61,606 nt of DNA from Rhodanobacter sp. (GTDB lineage Bacteria; Pseudomonadota; Gammaproteobacteria; Xanthomonadales; Rhodanobacteraceae), in NCBI GenBank assembly GCA_022730295.1, contig DZCM01000001.1, forward strand, positions 65,168 through 126,773. Direction: 5' to 3'. How positions within the stretch are numbered: position 1 is the stretch's first letter; the number at the start of each line of letters is the position of its first letter. This document shows, piece by piece, positions 49,392 through 58,128 of this stretch. Below the pieces are notes generated by a model. The model was given only the letters and a program-made list of their open reading frames with translations. It was not told where the DNA came from and did not search any database. The position numbers were made by a program, and so were the translations under genes.

Positions 49392-50048
49392 TCAAGGGTT
49401 GGCGTCGTTGCTGCTGCCGCTGTAGCGGGCGCGCAAGGCGCGGTAATGGTCGAGTTGCGCGGCGAACCGCAGCTTGGCCTGCGCGATGTCGGCACGCTGT
49501 TGTGCGAGCGCCGCGCGTTCGGAATTGACCGTCTGGCGCTGGTTCGCAATGCGCGTGTGTATGAATGGCGGGATCGGCTGCTTGTTGTGTTCGAGGTCGG
49601 CCGCATGCGCGAGCAGATCGGTAAGCGAGCCCTCCTGATTGCGCAGATTGGATTCCAGGGTGGTGATTTGCACCTGCATTTGCAGGAGCTGCCCCTGCTG
49701 TGAATCCGCCAGCGACTTGTCGGTGGGATAGGCGGACAACAACTGGGCATCCTCGATGCTTTGCTGCTGGGCATCGCGCTTGGCGGCCGCCACCTTCGCG
49801 GCGGCGAGTGCGGCAGCCTTGCGCTCGGCCGGCGTCAGTTCACGCCCGATGTGGCGCACCACGATGCCCTTGTCGTCGACGATGTCATAGCCACCGGCCA
49901 GCGCCGAGGATGGGATGGTGTCGCCGAAGTGCACGACTCCGGCCGTGTCCGTCCAGCGGTAATGGGTAGCGGAGGTTGTGTCCGCAGCCGCAACCGAGGC
50001 GGCCATTGACAGCACGGCGGCGAGCACGAGCAGGGCGCTTGGTCGCAT
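49392..50048 (-). CDS. DUF4124 exported protein with coiled coil
   Basis: A 218-residue protein. Signal peptide ends near SVAAADTT. Residues 25-75 form a DUF4124 domain (HYRWTDTAGVVHFGDTIP), followed by an Ala/Gln-rich helical coiled coil to the C-terminus. The ATG at 50048 has GGAG 6 bases before it and is preferred over the ATG at 50066. Periplasmic; function unknown. It converges on the ACP gene with 6 bases between the stops. Confidence 0.82.
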   Translation of the reverse strand: MRPSALLVLAAVLSMAASVAAADTTSATHYRWTDTAGVVHFGDTIPSSALAGGYDIVDDKGIVVRHIGRELTPAERKAAALAAAKVAAAKRDAQQQSIEDAQLLSAYPTDKSLADSQQGQLLQMQVQITTLESNLRNQEGSLTDLLAHAADLEHNKQPIPPFIHTRIANQRQTVNSERAALAQQRADIAQAKLRFAAQLDHYRALRARYSGSSNDANP

Positions 50049-50123
50049 GGATCGCTCCGGATTCATGATCTTGAGTATAAGCCTTGGCAACCTGCAAGTT
50101 GCGGTCCGGAAATCGCGGCGGAC

Positions 50124-50768
50124 CTAAACAGCGCCGTAGCGCTGGAGATAATCGTGCAATCGCCGGGCCTGCGCGGCGAGGCCGGGGCGGCTGCCCGCGT
50201 ATTCCAGCAAATCCGCGAGCGTGGCAATCGCGATGACCGGGATGCCTTCATCGCGGGTCAGCTCCTGGGTTGCCGATAATTCGCCCTGGCCACGCTCCTG
50301 GCGATCCAAGGCCACCAGGACGCCCGCAACGATCGCGCCGGTGGCACGAATCAGCGCCAGCGATTGGCGCACCGCGGTGCCCGCGGTGATCACGTCATCC
50401 ACGATCAGTACGCGCCCGGCCAGCGGCGCACCCACCAGCACGCCACCCTCGCCGTGGTCCTTGGCTTCCTTGCGGTTATACGACCACGGCAGGTCGCGGG
50501 CGTGCTCGCGCGCCAGCGCGATGGCGGTGGCTGCCGCCAGCGGAATGCCCTTGTAGGCCGGGCCAAACAACATGTCGAATCGGATCTCGCTGGCCTGGGC
50601 TGCTGCGGCATAGGCCGAGCCGACTTGGGCCAGCGCCGCGCCGGAGTCGAGCTTGCCCATGTTGAAGAAATACGGGCTCTGGCGTCCCGACTTCAGGGTG
50701 AACTCGCCAAAACGCAGCACGTCGCGCGACAACGCAAGGTCGAGGAAGGCTTGTTGATGGGGCAGCAT
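50124..50768 (-). CDS. pyrE: Orotate phosphoribosyltransferase
   Basis: A 214-residue PRTase that converts orotate and PRPP to OMP. The PRPP motif [15 protein letters not shown] is clear, and [12 protein letters not shown] and [11 protein letters not shown] are standard. Normal length. The next step's gene, pyrF, is at 10580-11293. It is divergent from xthA; the 149-bp gap 50769-50917 holds only a degenerate CCGGGG-type repeat near 50780. Confidence 0.95.
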   Translation of the reverse strand: MLPHQQAFLDLALSRDVLRFGEFTLKSGRQSPYFFNMGKLDSGAALAQVGSAYAAAAQASEIRFDMLFGPAYKGIPLAAATAIALAREHARDLPWSYNRKEAKDHGEGGVLVGAPLAGRVLIVDDVITAGTAVRQSLALIRATGAIVAGVLVALDRQERGQGELSATQELTRDEGIPVIAIATLADLLEYAGSRPGLAAQARRLHDYLQRYGAV

Positions 50769-50917
50769 GGGGAGTCAGAGTCCGGGGTTCGGGGTCCGCC
50801 AAGCGTAAAGCAAAATGCACCGCCAGACTTCGGCGCGATGCGGAGGCGTGTGCTGGTTGCGTGCTGCACGCCTTGCCCTCGTATCATCTGCAGGTCCGAG
50901 CATGAGTCCGAAGTCCC

Positions 50918-51718
50918 GTGCGAATTCTCACATTCAACGCCAACGGCATCCGCTCGGCCGCCGCCAAGGGCTATTTCGATTGGTGGCGCGCGCAGAACGC
51001 CGACGTGACATGCGTGCAGGAAACCAAGGCGCAGGTGGAGCAACTGGCCGACCCGATCTTTCACCCGGAGGGCCACCACTGCTTTTATCGCGACGCGGTG
51101 ACCAAGAAGGGTTACAGCGGTGTCGCGATCTATGCCCGGCGCAAGCCGGATGAGGTGCTGACGAAGCTGGGTTGGAAGCCGTTCGATGACGAGGGCCGCT
51201 ACATCGAGGCGCGTTTCGGAAATCTCTCCGTGGTGTCGCTGTACGTGCCGTCGGGGACGTCCGGCGAGGAACGCCAGCAGTTCAAGTTCCTGGCGATGAA
51301 AAAATTGCGCAAGATTTTCGACGGCTGGCTCGCCAGTGGCCGCGAGTACGTGCTGTGTGGCGACTGGAACATCGTGCGCAGCGAGCGCGATATCAGGAAC
51401 TGGAAATCCAACCAGAAAAATTCCGGCTGCTTGCCCGAAGAACGCGCGTGGTTGAATGGCCTGATCGCCGATGCGCACGGCGACGGCACGCCGGCGCCGA
51501 CGCGCGGCTGGCTGGACAGCTTCCGCGTCGTGAAGCCCGAGGTCGAGGAATACACCTGGTGGTCCAACCGCGGCGGTGCGCGCGCCAACAACGTCGGCTG
51601 GCGGATCGATTACCAGATTGCCACACCCGGCATCGGCAAACTCGCCAGGGCTTGCGCGGTCACGCGTGATCCGCACTTTTCCGACCACGCGCCGTATCTG
51701 GTGGACTACGCGGAATGA
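50918..51718 (+). CDS. xthA: Exodeoxyribonuclease III
   Basis: A 266-residue AP endonuclease/exonuclease of the XthA family. Motifs: MRILTFNANGIRSA (metal site), QETKAQ, YSGVAIY, GDWNIVRSERDIRN and the final DHAPYLVDYAE. GTG start at 50918; the nearest ATG (50902) is out of frame. The stop overlaps the ampG start (ATGA). Confidence 0.94.
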   Translation: MRILTFNANGIRSAAAKGYFDWWRAQNADVTCVQETKAQVEQLADPIFHPEGHHCFYRDAVTKKGYSGVAIYARRKPDEVLTKLGWKPFDDEGRYIEARFGNLSVVSLYVPSGTSGEERQQFKFLAMKKLRKIFDGWLASGREYVLCGDWNIVRSERDIRNWKSNQKNSGCLPEERAWLNGLIADAHGDGTPAPTRGWLDSFRVVKPEVEEYTWWSNRGGARANNVGWRIDYQIATPGIGKLARACAVTRDPHFSDHAPYLVDYAE

Positions 51719-53229
51719 CGCCTGCGGCAGGATGGTTCCAGCGACGTTTCGCGAGTTATGCGCATCCCGCCGTGCGGCGGATGGTGTTCCTCGGCTTTGC
51801 CTCGGGCCTGCCGTTTCCGCTGGTGTTGATGACGCTCTCGGCGCGCCTGCAGCAGGCCGGCATCGAGCGCACCACGATCGGTACCTTCAGTCTGGTCGGC
51901 CTCGCCTATTCGCTCAAATTCTTCTGGTCGCCGGTGGTGGATCGGTTGCGCTTGCCGGGATTGGGTGGTCTCGGCCAGCGCCGTGGCTGGATGCTGCTGG
52001 CGCAATGTGGCGTGATCCTGGGGCTGGTGCTGATGGCCCTGCACAGCCCTGCGAACCACCCGTTGGGTTTCGCCATGCTGGCGGTCTTCACGGCATTCTG
52101 CGGCGCCACCCAGGACATCGTGATCGATGCGTATCGCATCGAGTCCACCGGGCCCGGCCTGCAGGGTGCGACGGCGGCCAGCTACCAGGTGGGTTACATG
52201 ATTGCATTGATCTGCGGTGGCGCCGGCGCGATGGTGGCCGCCAGCGGTTACGGCTGGACCATCGCGTACCTGATCATGGCGGCTTGCATGTTGCTGGCGC
52301 CGACGACCTGCCTCGTGATACCCGAGCCCGTCGCGCTGCGCGATCGCCGCGTCAGGGTGGATCCTGGGCTCGTTGCTGCCACCATTGCCCGGATGCGCGC
52401 CCGTTCGCTGGTGATTGCCGTGATCGTCACGGCAGCAGCAGGCGCGCTGCTGCATTACGCGCTCCCCGCCAGGACCTCGGCCACGGTGATTGACGCCAGC
52501 GTCGGGGCGATCCTGGCGTTCGAACTGGCGCTGCTGCTGGTACTGAAGGCCCGGCCTTTGCGCCCGGTGCTGGAGAAGCTGACGGGCTCGGTGGTCCTCC
52601 CGCTCACCGACTTCGTGGGACGCATGGGCCTGGCCCTGGCCATCCCGATGCTGCTGTTGATCGTGACGTATCGACTCAACTACATGACGATGGGCGTGGC
52701 AGCCAACACCTTCTACCTCGACATCGGCTACACGCTCGACCAGATTGCGCTGGTCAGCAAGGTCTATGGCGTGATCCTCACCCTGGTCGGCGCATTGCTG
52801 GCGGGCTGGCTGGTCAAGCAGAGGGGCGCGTTGCAGGCGATGCTGCTGGGGTTCGTGTTGCTTACCGCGGCCAACCTGTTCTACGGCTATCTTGCGGCGA
52901 TGCCCGCCCGCCCGCCCGCGCTGACATGGCTGGCTGGTGGCATCAGCCTGGACAACGTCGCCAACGGCATCGCCGGCACGGCCTTTATCGCGTGGATGTC
53001 GTCGCTGACGAGCAAGGACTTCACCGCCACCCAATACGCATTGTTCGGGACGTTGTGGAGCCTGCCGGCCAAGAGCATCGCGAGCCAGTGGGGACGGATC
53101 GTGGATGCGATCGGCTATCCCGCGTTCTATGTCTACACGGCGGCGATCGGATTGCCGTCGTTGCTGCTGATCCTGTGGTTGCTGCGCACGCCGGCCGCAC
53201 GGCGGGCGGGTCAGGGCGACGCGGCGTAG
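51715..53229 (+). CDS. ampG: AmpG-type muropeptide permease
   Basis: A 504-residue major-facilitator-like transporter with about fourteen membrane segments. Opening RRFASYAHPAVRRMVFLGFASGLPFPLV is typical of AmpG, which imports GlcNAc-anhydro-muropeptides for peptidoglycan recycling. ATG at 51715 overlaps the xthA stop. Its 3' end overlaps the convergent anmK gene by 19 bases. With anmK beside it the recycling assignment is strengthened. Confidence 0.9.
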   Translation: MTPAAGWFQRRFASYAHPAVRRMVFLGFASGLPFPLVLMTLSARLQQAGIERTTIGTFSLVGLAYSLKFFWSPVVDRLRLPGLGGLGQRRGWMLLAQCGVILGLVLMALHSPANHPLGFAMLAVFTAFCGATQDIVIDAYRIESTGPGLQGATAASYQVGYMIALICGGAGAMVAASGYGWTIAYLIMAACMLLAPTTCLVIPEPVALRDRRVRVDPGLVAATIARMRARSLVIAVIVTAAAGALLHYALPARTSATVIDASVGAILAFELALLLVLKARPLRPVLEKLTGSVVLPLTDFVGRMGLALAIPMLLLIVTYRLNYMTMGVAANTFYLDIGYTLDQIALVSKVYGVILTLVGALLAGWLVKQRGALQAMLLGFVLLTAANLFYGYLAAMPARPPALTWLAGGISLDNVANGIAGTAFIAWMSSLTSKDFTATQYALFGTLWSLPAKSIASQWGRIVDAIGYPAFYVYTAAIGLPSLLLILWLLRTPAARRAGQGDAA

Positions 53230-54326
53230 ACCGCGCCCAGCACGCGCGATCTGCGCGCACCGGTGACGGACGGCAGGTTGCCTGGGATGTTTTCCAGGCG
53301 TGCGCGTGCCAACCAGGCAAAGCCGGCGGCTTCGACGAAATCGGGATCGAGGCCGAGCGCGGCGGTGGTGTCGAGCTTGATGTTCGGCAGCAACGCACCC
53401 AACGCGTCCATCAACGTGCGGTTGTGCACGCCACCACCGCAGGCGTACAACTCGCGAACCGTCGGCGCGTTGGCGTGCAGGGCATCCGCGATGCTGCTTG
53501 CGCTCAGTTGCAACAGGGTCGCCTGCACGTCTTCGGGCGCAAGGTCGCGCGCCAGGCGTGCATCCAGCCAGTCGAGATTGAAATATTCACGCCCTGTGCT
53601 CTTGGGCGGCGGCGCGGCCAAGTAGGGATCGTCGAGCAGGCGGGCGAGCAGCGCGGGATCCGCTCGTCCGCTGCATGCCCACGCACCACCATCGTCGCGG
53701 GGCGTGCCACGTGTGCGTTGCGACCACGCATCCAGCAGGCAGTTGGCGGGACCGGTGTCGAAGCCGAGCACCGGTTGCCCGGGAATCAGCAGGGTAAGGT
53801 TGGCGATGCCGCCGAGATTGAGGATCGCGCGCGGCACGGCGGGATCGGCGAAGATCGCGGCATGCAGCGCTGGCAGCAACGGCGCACCCTGCCCGCCTGC
53901 CGCGAGGTCGGCACGGCGGAAGTCGGCGATGGTGGCGATGCCGGTGCGTTCGGCGATGACGTTGGGATCGCCGATCTGCAGCGAAAACGGATGGGCTCCG
54001 TCCGGGCGATGGCACACCGTCTGGCCGTGCGAACCGATCGCGGCCACCGCGCCCGGCGCGACCGCGGCCTCGCGCAGCAACGCCAGCGCGGCTTCCGCAA
54101 AGCACGCGCCGATTTCGACGTCGAGGCGTCCGTAATCGTCCAGCGTGACGGCGGCCCGGTTGCGCGCCAGCGCCAGCACGCGCGCGCGCAAATCGTCGGG
54201 GTAGGCGAAGGTGCGCGCCGCGATGACCTGCAACCGCGGCGCGAAGCGCACCAGTGCCGCGTCGATGCCGTCCGCGCTGGTGCCGGAGATCAGGCCGAGG
54301 TAGAGCGGTGCTGCGGCACCAGCCAC
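53211..54326 (-). CDS. anmK: Anhydro-N-acetylmuramic acid kinase
   Basis: A kinase of about 371 residues (E. coli 369) that phosphorylates and opens anhydro-MurNAc during cell-wall recycling. Family motifs: ISGTSADGIDAAL, GSHGQTVCHRP, GGIANLTLL, FDTGPANCLLD and the ATP-binding GGGVHN. GTG at 54326 gives the usual N-terminus and starts 11 bases after the M23 gene stop; a GTG at 54377 is in frame but would overlap that gene by 41 bases. Confidence 0.92.
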   Translation of the reverse strand: MAGAAAPLYLGLISGTSADGIDAALVRFAPRLQVIAARTFAYPDDLRARVLALARNRAAVTLDDYGRLDVEIGACFAEAALALLREAAVAPGAVAAIGSHGQTVCHRPDGAHPFSLQIGDPNVIAERTGIATIADFRRADLAAGGQGAPLLPALHAAIFADPAVPRAILNLGGIANLTLLIPGQPVLGFDTGPANCLLDAWSQRTRGTPRDDGGAWACSGRADPALLARLLDDPYLAAPPPKSTGREYFNLDWLDARLARDLAPEDVQATLLQLSASSIADALHANAPTVRELYACGGGVHNRTLMDALGALLPNIKLDTTAALGLDPDFVEAAGFAWLARARLENIPGNLPSVTGARRSRVLGAVYAASP

Positions 54327-54336
54327 GAGCGTGCCG

Positions 54337-55791
54337 TCAATTGGTACTGGCGGCGCGGTCGCTGGCGTTGTCGACACGCGCGATGCGTTGGGTGGTGTTG
54401 TCGATCATCTGGATGCGCGCCACCATCGGCGCGGTCTGCAGTTTGAATGCAGCCATCAACTTGCTGTCGAGCGGTTGCGGTTTGGGCATCGTCACCGTCA
54501 ATGGATTTTTCGGTACGCCGTTGACCATCACCTGATAATGCAAGTGTGGCCCCGTGGCGAACCCCGTCTCGCCGACGTAGCCGATCACCTCGCCCTGGGT
54601 CACGTGCGAGCCGACGTGCAAGCCCTTCGCGAAGCGCGACATGTGCCCATACTCGGTGGTGTATTTCGGCGTATTCCTGATCGCGATGAAATTGCCGAAG
54701 CCGTGCACCCAGCCGCGGCGCGTGATCACGCCATCGCCCGCAGCGTGGATCGGGGTGCCGATCGGTGCCGCGTAATCGACGCCCGCGTGCAGGCGGGTGA
54801 AGCCGAGCACGGGATCCTTGCGCATGCCGAATCCGGAAGACACCCGGGTGAACGCGACCGGCGTACGCAGCAGGGCCTTGCGCAGCGGGCGCCCATCCTG
54901 GCTGTAGTAGGCGACCTCGCCGTCGCTCTGCTTGAAGCGGTAAGCGGTGTAGCGCTGGCCGTGATTGACGAACTCGGCGGCGATGATGTTGCCGGCATGC
55001 GCGTACTGGCCGTTGCGGTAGATGTCGTCGTACACCACCGTAAAGCGGTCGCCCTTCTTGAGGTCCTTGATGAAGTCGATGTCGTACTTGAAGACGTCCG
55101 CCAGCTTCAACACCATCACCTCCGACAGGCCGGCCTTTTCGCCGGCCGCGAACAGCGAGCCTTGCACCACGCCGTGGGCGAAATGCATGCGGCGTTCCAC
55201 CGGGAGCGTGGTGAGCGTGGCTCGCAGGCCACTCTTTGCCACCGTCAGGGTGACGCGGGTGGCGGAATCAGGCTGGTAGCGAAAACCTTCGAACTGGCCC
55301 TTGGCGCCGATCTGGAAGCCAAGCTCGTCGCCGGGGTGCAGTGACTTGAGCGCGCCAGTCTCCTTGCCGCTGGCCATCACGTTGGCGAGGTCGGAAGCTG
55401 TCAGGCCCTGCTCCTGGAAAATTTCGGAGAGCGTTGCACCGGGCTGGACTTCGACCGTCTTCCACAACGCGACCACGGGTCGTGCTGTTTCGACTGGCTC
55501 CTGCGGCAGCGCCAGCGGCATGGTCACGCGTGTGACCGGCCCCGGCGCGCCATGCCCGAACGAGCTGGCCCACAGCGGGATGCCCACCAACGCCAACAGC
55601 GCCAGCAACAAGGCGCCGCCCGCGACGACCCAGCGCTCGCGCGCCCAGCGCAATACGCTGGCCGGCGCATCGGCCTGGAACGACCAGTGCTTGATGCGCT
55701 TGTAAAAATGCGTGTGCGAACGACGGATCCTGCGATGGATCGCCCGAAGATGTGCGGCATGAAAAATGGCGCGACGGAATTGGCGATCCAT
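54337..55791 (-). CDS. mepM: M23 family murein endopeptidase with N-terminal OapA-like domain
   Basis: A 484-residue inner-membrane-anchored peptidoglycan hydrolase. One transmembrane segment (WVVAGGALLLALLALVGIPLW), an OapA/LysM-like domain (VEVQPGATLSEIFQEQGLTASDLANVMAS), then the lysostaphin-type catalytic domain with RLHAGVDYA and GPHLHYQV zinc ligands. It is probably a D,D-endopeptidase that cuts cross-links to allow growth. ATG at 55791, divergent from tyrS; it shares its strand with anmK. Confidence 0.92.
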   Translation of the reverse strand: MDRQFRRAIFHAAHLRAIHRRIRRSHTHFYKRIKHWSFQADAPASVLRWARERWVVAGGALLLALLALVGIPLWASSFGHGAPGPVTRVTMPLALPQEPVETARPVVALWKTVEVQPGATLSEIFQEQGLTASDLANVMASGKETGALKSLHPGDELGFQIGAKGQFEGFRYQPDSATRVTLTVAKSGLRATLTTLPVERRMHFAHGVVQGSLFAAGEKAGLSEVMVLKLADVFKYDIDFIKDLKKGDRFTVVYDDIYRNGQYAHAGNIIAAEFVNHGQRYTAYRFKQSDGEVAYYSQDGRPLRKALLRTPVAFTRVSSGFGMRKDPVLGFTRLHAGVDYAAPIGTPIHAAGDGVITRRGWVHGFGNFIAIRNTPKYTTEYGHMSRFAKGLHVGSHVTQGEVIGYVGETGFATGPHLHYQVMVNGVPKNPLTVTMPKPQPLDSKLMAAFKLQTAPMVARIQMIDNTTQRIARVDNASDRAASTN

Positions 55792-55880
55792 CGAGGTTCC
55801 AGTGTGGGGATGAAAACAGGCGACGGGCGGTACCATAACGGCTGCGCAAACGGCCCGTCAATCCCTTTCCAGACAAAGAT

Positions 55881-55910
55881 TTGCGCGATGTTTCGCGATT
55901 AACACATAAT
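55881..55910 (+). promoter_or_regulatory. tyrS promoter
   Basis: -35 TTGCGC (55881-55886), 18-base spacer, -10 CATAAT (55905-55910). An AT-rich patch in a GC-rich area, 78 bases before the tyrS ATG. Confidence 0.5.
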
Positions 55911-55987
55911 TAACCCGGCCTTCACTTTCATACGTGGACGCAGTGCCCATTCGGGACCGCGTCGACCCCCCTGCCCGGAACCCCGTG

Positions 55988-57199
55988 ATGTCCTTGAACG
56001 AGAACGCCCTGTCCATCATCCATCGCGGCGCCGACACCATCCTCAAGGAGGAAGAATTGGCGGCGCGGCTGGCGACCGGCCGGCCGTTGCGCGTGAAGGC
56101 GGGTTTCGATCCGACCGCGCCCGACCTGCATCTTGGCCATACGGTTCTGCTCAACAAGATGCGGCAGTTCCAGGACCTCGGACATACCGCGATTTTCCTG
56201 ATCGGTGATTTCACCGGGATGATCGGCGACCCCACCGGCAAGAACGTGACGCGCAAACCACTTACGCGCGAAGCGGTCGCCGCCAACGCGGAAACCTATG
56301 CACAACAGGTATTCAAGGTGCTCGATCGCGAACGCACCGAAGTGCGTTTCAACTCGGAATGGTTCGACAAGATGAGTGCGGCCGACATGATCCGGCTGGC
56401 CGCCCAGCACACGGTGGCGCGAATGCTCGAGCGCGATGATTTCTCCAAGCGCTACAAGTCGGAGCAGCCGATCGCGATCCACGAGTTCCTGTATCCGCTG
56501 GTGCAAGGCTACGACTCGGTGGCGCTCAAGGCCGACGTGGAGCTTGGCGGCACCGACCAGCGCTTCAACCTGCTGATGGGCCGCACGCTGCAGGAGCACT
56601 ACGGCCAGCCACCGCAGATCGTGTTGACGATGCCCTTGCTCGAAGGCATTGACGGTGTGCAGAAGATGTCGAAGTCACTGGGCAACTACATCGGCATCGA
56701 TGAGCCTGCGATCGACATGGTCACCAAGACCCTGAAGATCGGCGATGAGCTGATGTGGCGCTGGTTCGAATTGCTGAGTTTCGAGGTGTCGCTGGATGAA
56801 CTGGCGTCCATGCAGCGCGACGTTGCCAGCGGCGCATTGAACCCGCGCGACGCGAAGTTGCGCCTCGCGCGCGAACTGGCCACGCGCTTCCATGGCGCCG
56901 CCGCGGCCGAGCAGGCCCTCGCCGGCTGGCACGCGGTCGTACGCGGCGAGGGTGATACCTCGGCGCTGCCGGTGAACGAGATCCTCGTCCCCGGCGACGG
57001 CTTGCGTCTGCCGGCGCTATTGACGGCGGCGGGACTGACCTCCAGCAACTCGGAAGCCAACCGCAAGTTGAAAGAACACGCGGTGCGCATCGATGCGGTA
57101 GTGGTGGAAGATCCGCAGCGTGTATTCGCCGCCGGTTTCGAAGGCGTGCTGCAGGTCGGCAAACGCAACTTCGCACGGGTGCGGCTGATCGCCGAGTAA
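55988..57199 (+). CDS. tyrS: Tyrosyl-tRNA synthetase
   Basis: A 403-residue class Ic synthetase. HIGH motif is HLGH in [23 protein letters not shown] in [14 protein letters not shown], and the C-terminal S4-like RNA-binding segment includes [19 protein letters not shown]. Size fits the TyrRZ group found in proteobacteria. ATG at 55988; the longer upstream frame is unlikely. Confidence 0.97.
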   Translation: MSLNENALSIIHRGADTILKEEELAARLATGRPLRVKAGFDPTAPDLHLGHTVLLNKMRQFQDLGHTAIFLIGDFTGMIGDPTGKNVTRKPLTREAVAANAETYAQQVFKVLDRERTEVRFNSEWFDKMSAADMIRLAAQHTVARMLERDDFSKRYKSEQPIAIHEFLYPLVQGYDSVALKADVELGGTDQRFNLLMGRTLQEHYGQPPQIVLTMPLLEGIDGVQKMSKSLGNYIGIDEPAIDMVTKTLKIGDELMWRWFELLSFEVSLDELASMQRDVASGALNPRDAKLRLARELATRFHGAAAAEQALAGWHAVVRGEGDTSALPVNEILVPGDGLRLPALLTAAGLTSSNSEANRKLKEHAVRIDAVVVEDPQRVFAAGFEGVLQVGKRNFARVRLIAE

Positions 57200-57204
57200 C
57201 AAAA

Positions 57205-57232
57205 GGGCGCGGCGGCCTGACCCGCCGCGCCC
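57205..57232. terminator. Terminator between convergent tyrS and secreted-protein genes
   Basis: GGGCGCGGCGG, 6-base loop, CCGCCGCGCCC (11-bp perfect stem). On the minus strand it ends in TTTTG, so it is a proper intrinsic terminator there; on the plus strand it is followed only by GCTTG. Confidence 0.75.
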
Positions 57233-57247
57233 GCTTGCACCGCCCGG

Positions 57248-57970
57248 TCAATAGGTAACGGGCGAGTTGATCGTCTTGCGCGTTCCCGTCACGGTGCCCT
57301 TGATCGGGATGCCACCCGGCAGGATGATGTTGTAGTTCTTGTCGTACTGGGTGAGCACGAACGTGCCGCTGTAGGACTGCCCATCACGGCTCAGCGTGAC
57401 CGTTTCGTGGATGCTGGCCGGCCCCACAAATTCGTTGTTGACGAAGTAGAGACCGCCGGGCGGCAGGGGCGGGGAGGGAGGATTCTGGTCGGAGGCGGCA
57501 CTCGCGTACTGTGCCCATGACAGCATGAAGTGGTTGAGTGTGTAGGTGCGCGGGCCGGTCTGGGCCCAGGTGCCCAGACAGAAGTCGCCGTCGCCGGCCG
57601 GCCGTCCCGAATTCATGATTTCGGTGCCATCCGCGTGCCAGGCCACGTAGGCGTGATCGACCGGAGCGCCGTCCGGCAAGCCCGTGGGGCCGTTGCCTTC
57701 GGCGGTCATGTGGACTTCGTACAGGCCCGCGATCGGCGCAAGAAATTGCAAGGGATTGCGCATGGCGTGCACGTTTGCCGCCGGAGCGGCGGCGGTGAGG
57801 AATGCCCTCCGGGTGGCCGATACCGACATCTTGGCCGGGGGGGCGATCGTCCACTGGCCGTTGGCCGACTTCACCAGGCTCAGCCCACAGGCCTTGGCCT
57901 GATGGGTCACGGCGATGGTGGACAGGCCGATCACGGCCATGGCGATGGATGCTTGCAAACAGAATTTCAT
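57248..57970 (-). CDS. Secreted protein of unknown function
   Basis: A 240-residue exported protein: signal peptide about residues 1-27 (ending HQAKACGLS or earlier), then a beta-rich region with many Gly, Tyr and Trp residues (DHAYVAWHADGTEIMNSGRPAGDGDFCLG). No catalytic motif is recognised; the pattern suggests a lipocalin-like or beta-barrel binding protein. AAGGAGAG precedes the ATG at 57970. It diverges from the large regulator gene, with 158 bp between them, so the regulator may control it; that is inference. Confidence 0.75.
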   Translation of the reverse strand: MKFCLQASIAMAVIGLSTIAVTHQAKACGLSLVKSANGQWTIAPPAKMSVSATRRAFLTAAAPAANVHAMRNPLQFLAPIAGLYEVHMTAEGNGPTGLPDGAPVDHAYVAWHADGTEIMNSGRPAGDGDFCLGTWAQTGPRTYTLNHFMLSWAQYASAASDQNPPSPPLPPGGLYFVNNEFVGPASIHETVTLSRDGQSYSGTFVLTQYDKNYNIILPGGIPIKGTVTGTRKTINSPVTY

Positions 57971-58128
57971 GGGGCTCTCCTTCAATGGAATACGGCAGTA
58001 CGGCGGGTGCCGTCTGTGCGTATAAACTGCTCCTCCGCGATATCCGGGTCATGATGTTTCAGTAAGGAAATCGCGAGAATGGGCCCGGGGCACCCGGCGG
58101 GGATGCGGCGGAAGGGACGCGCGGCGAC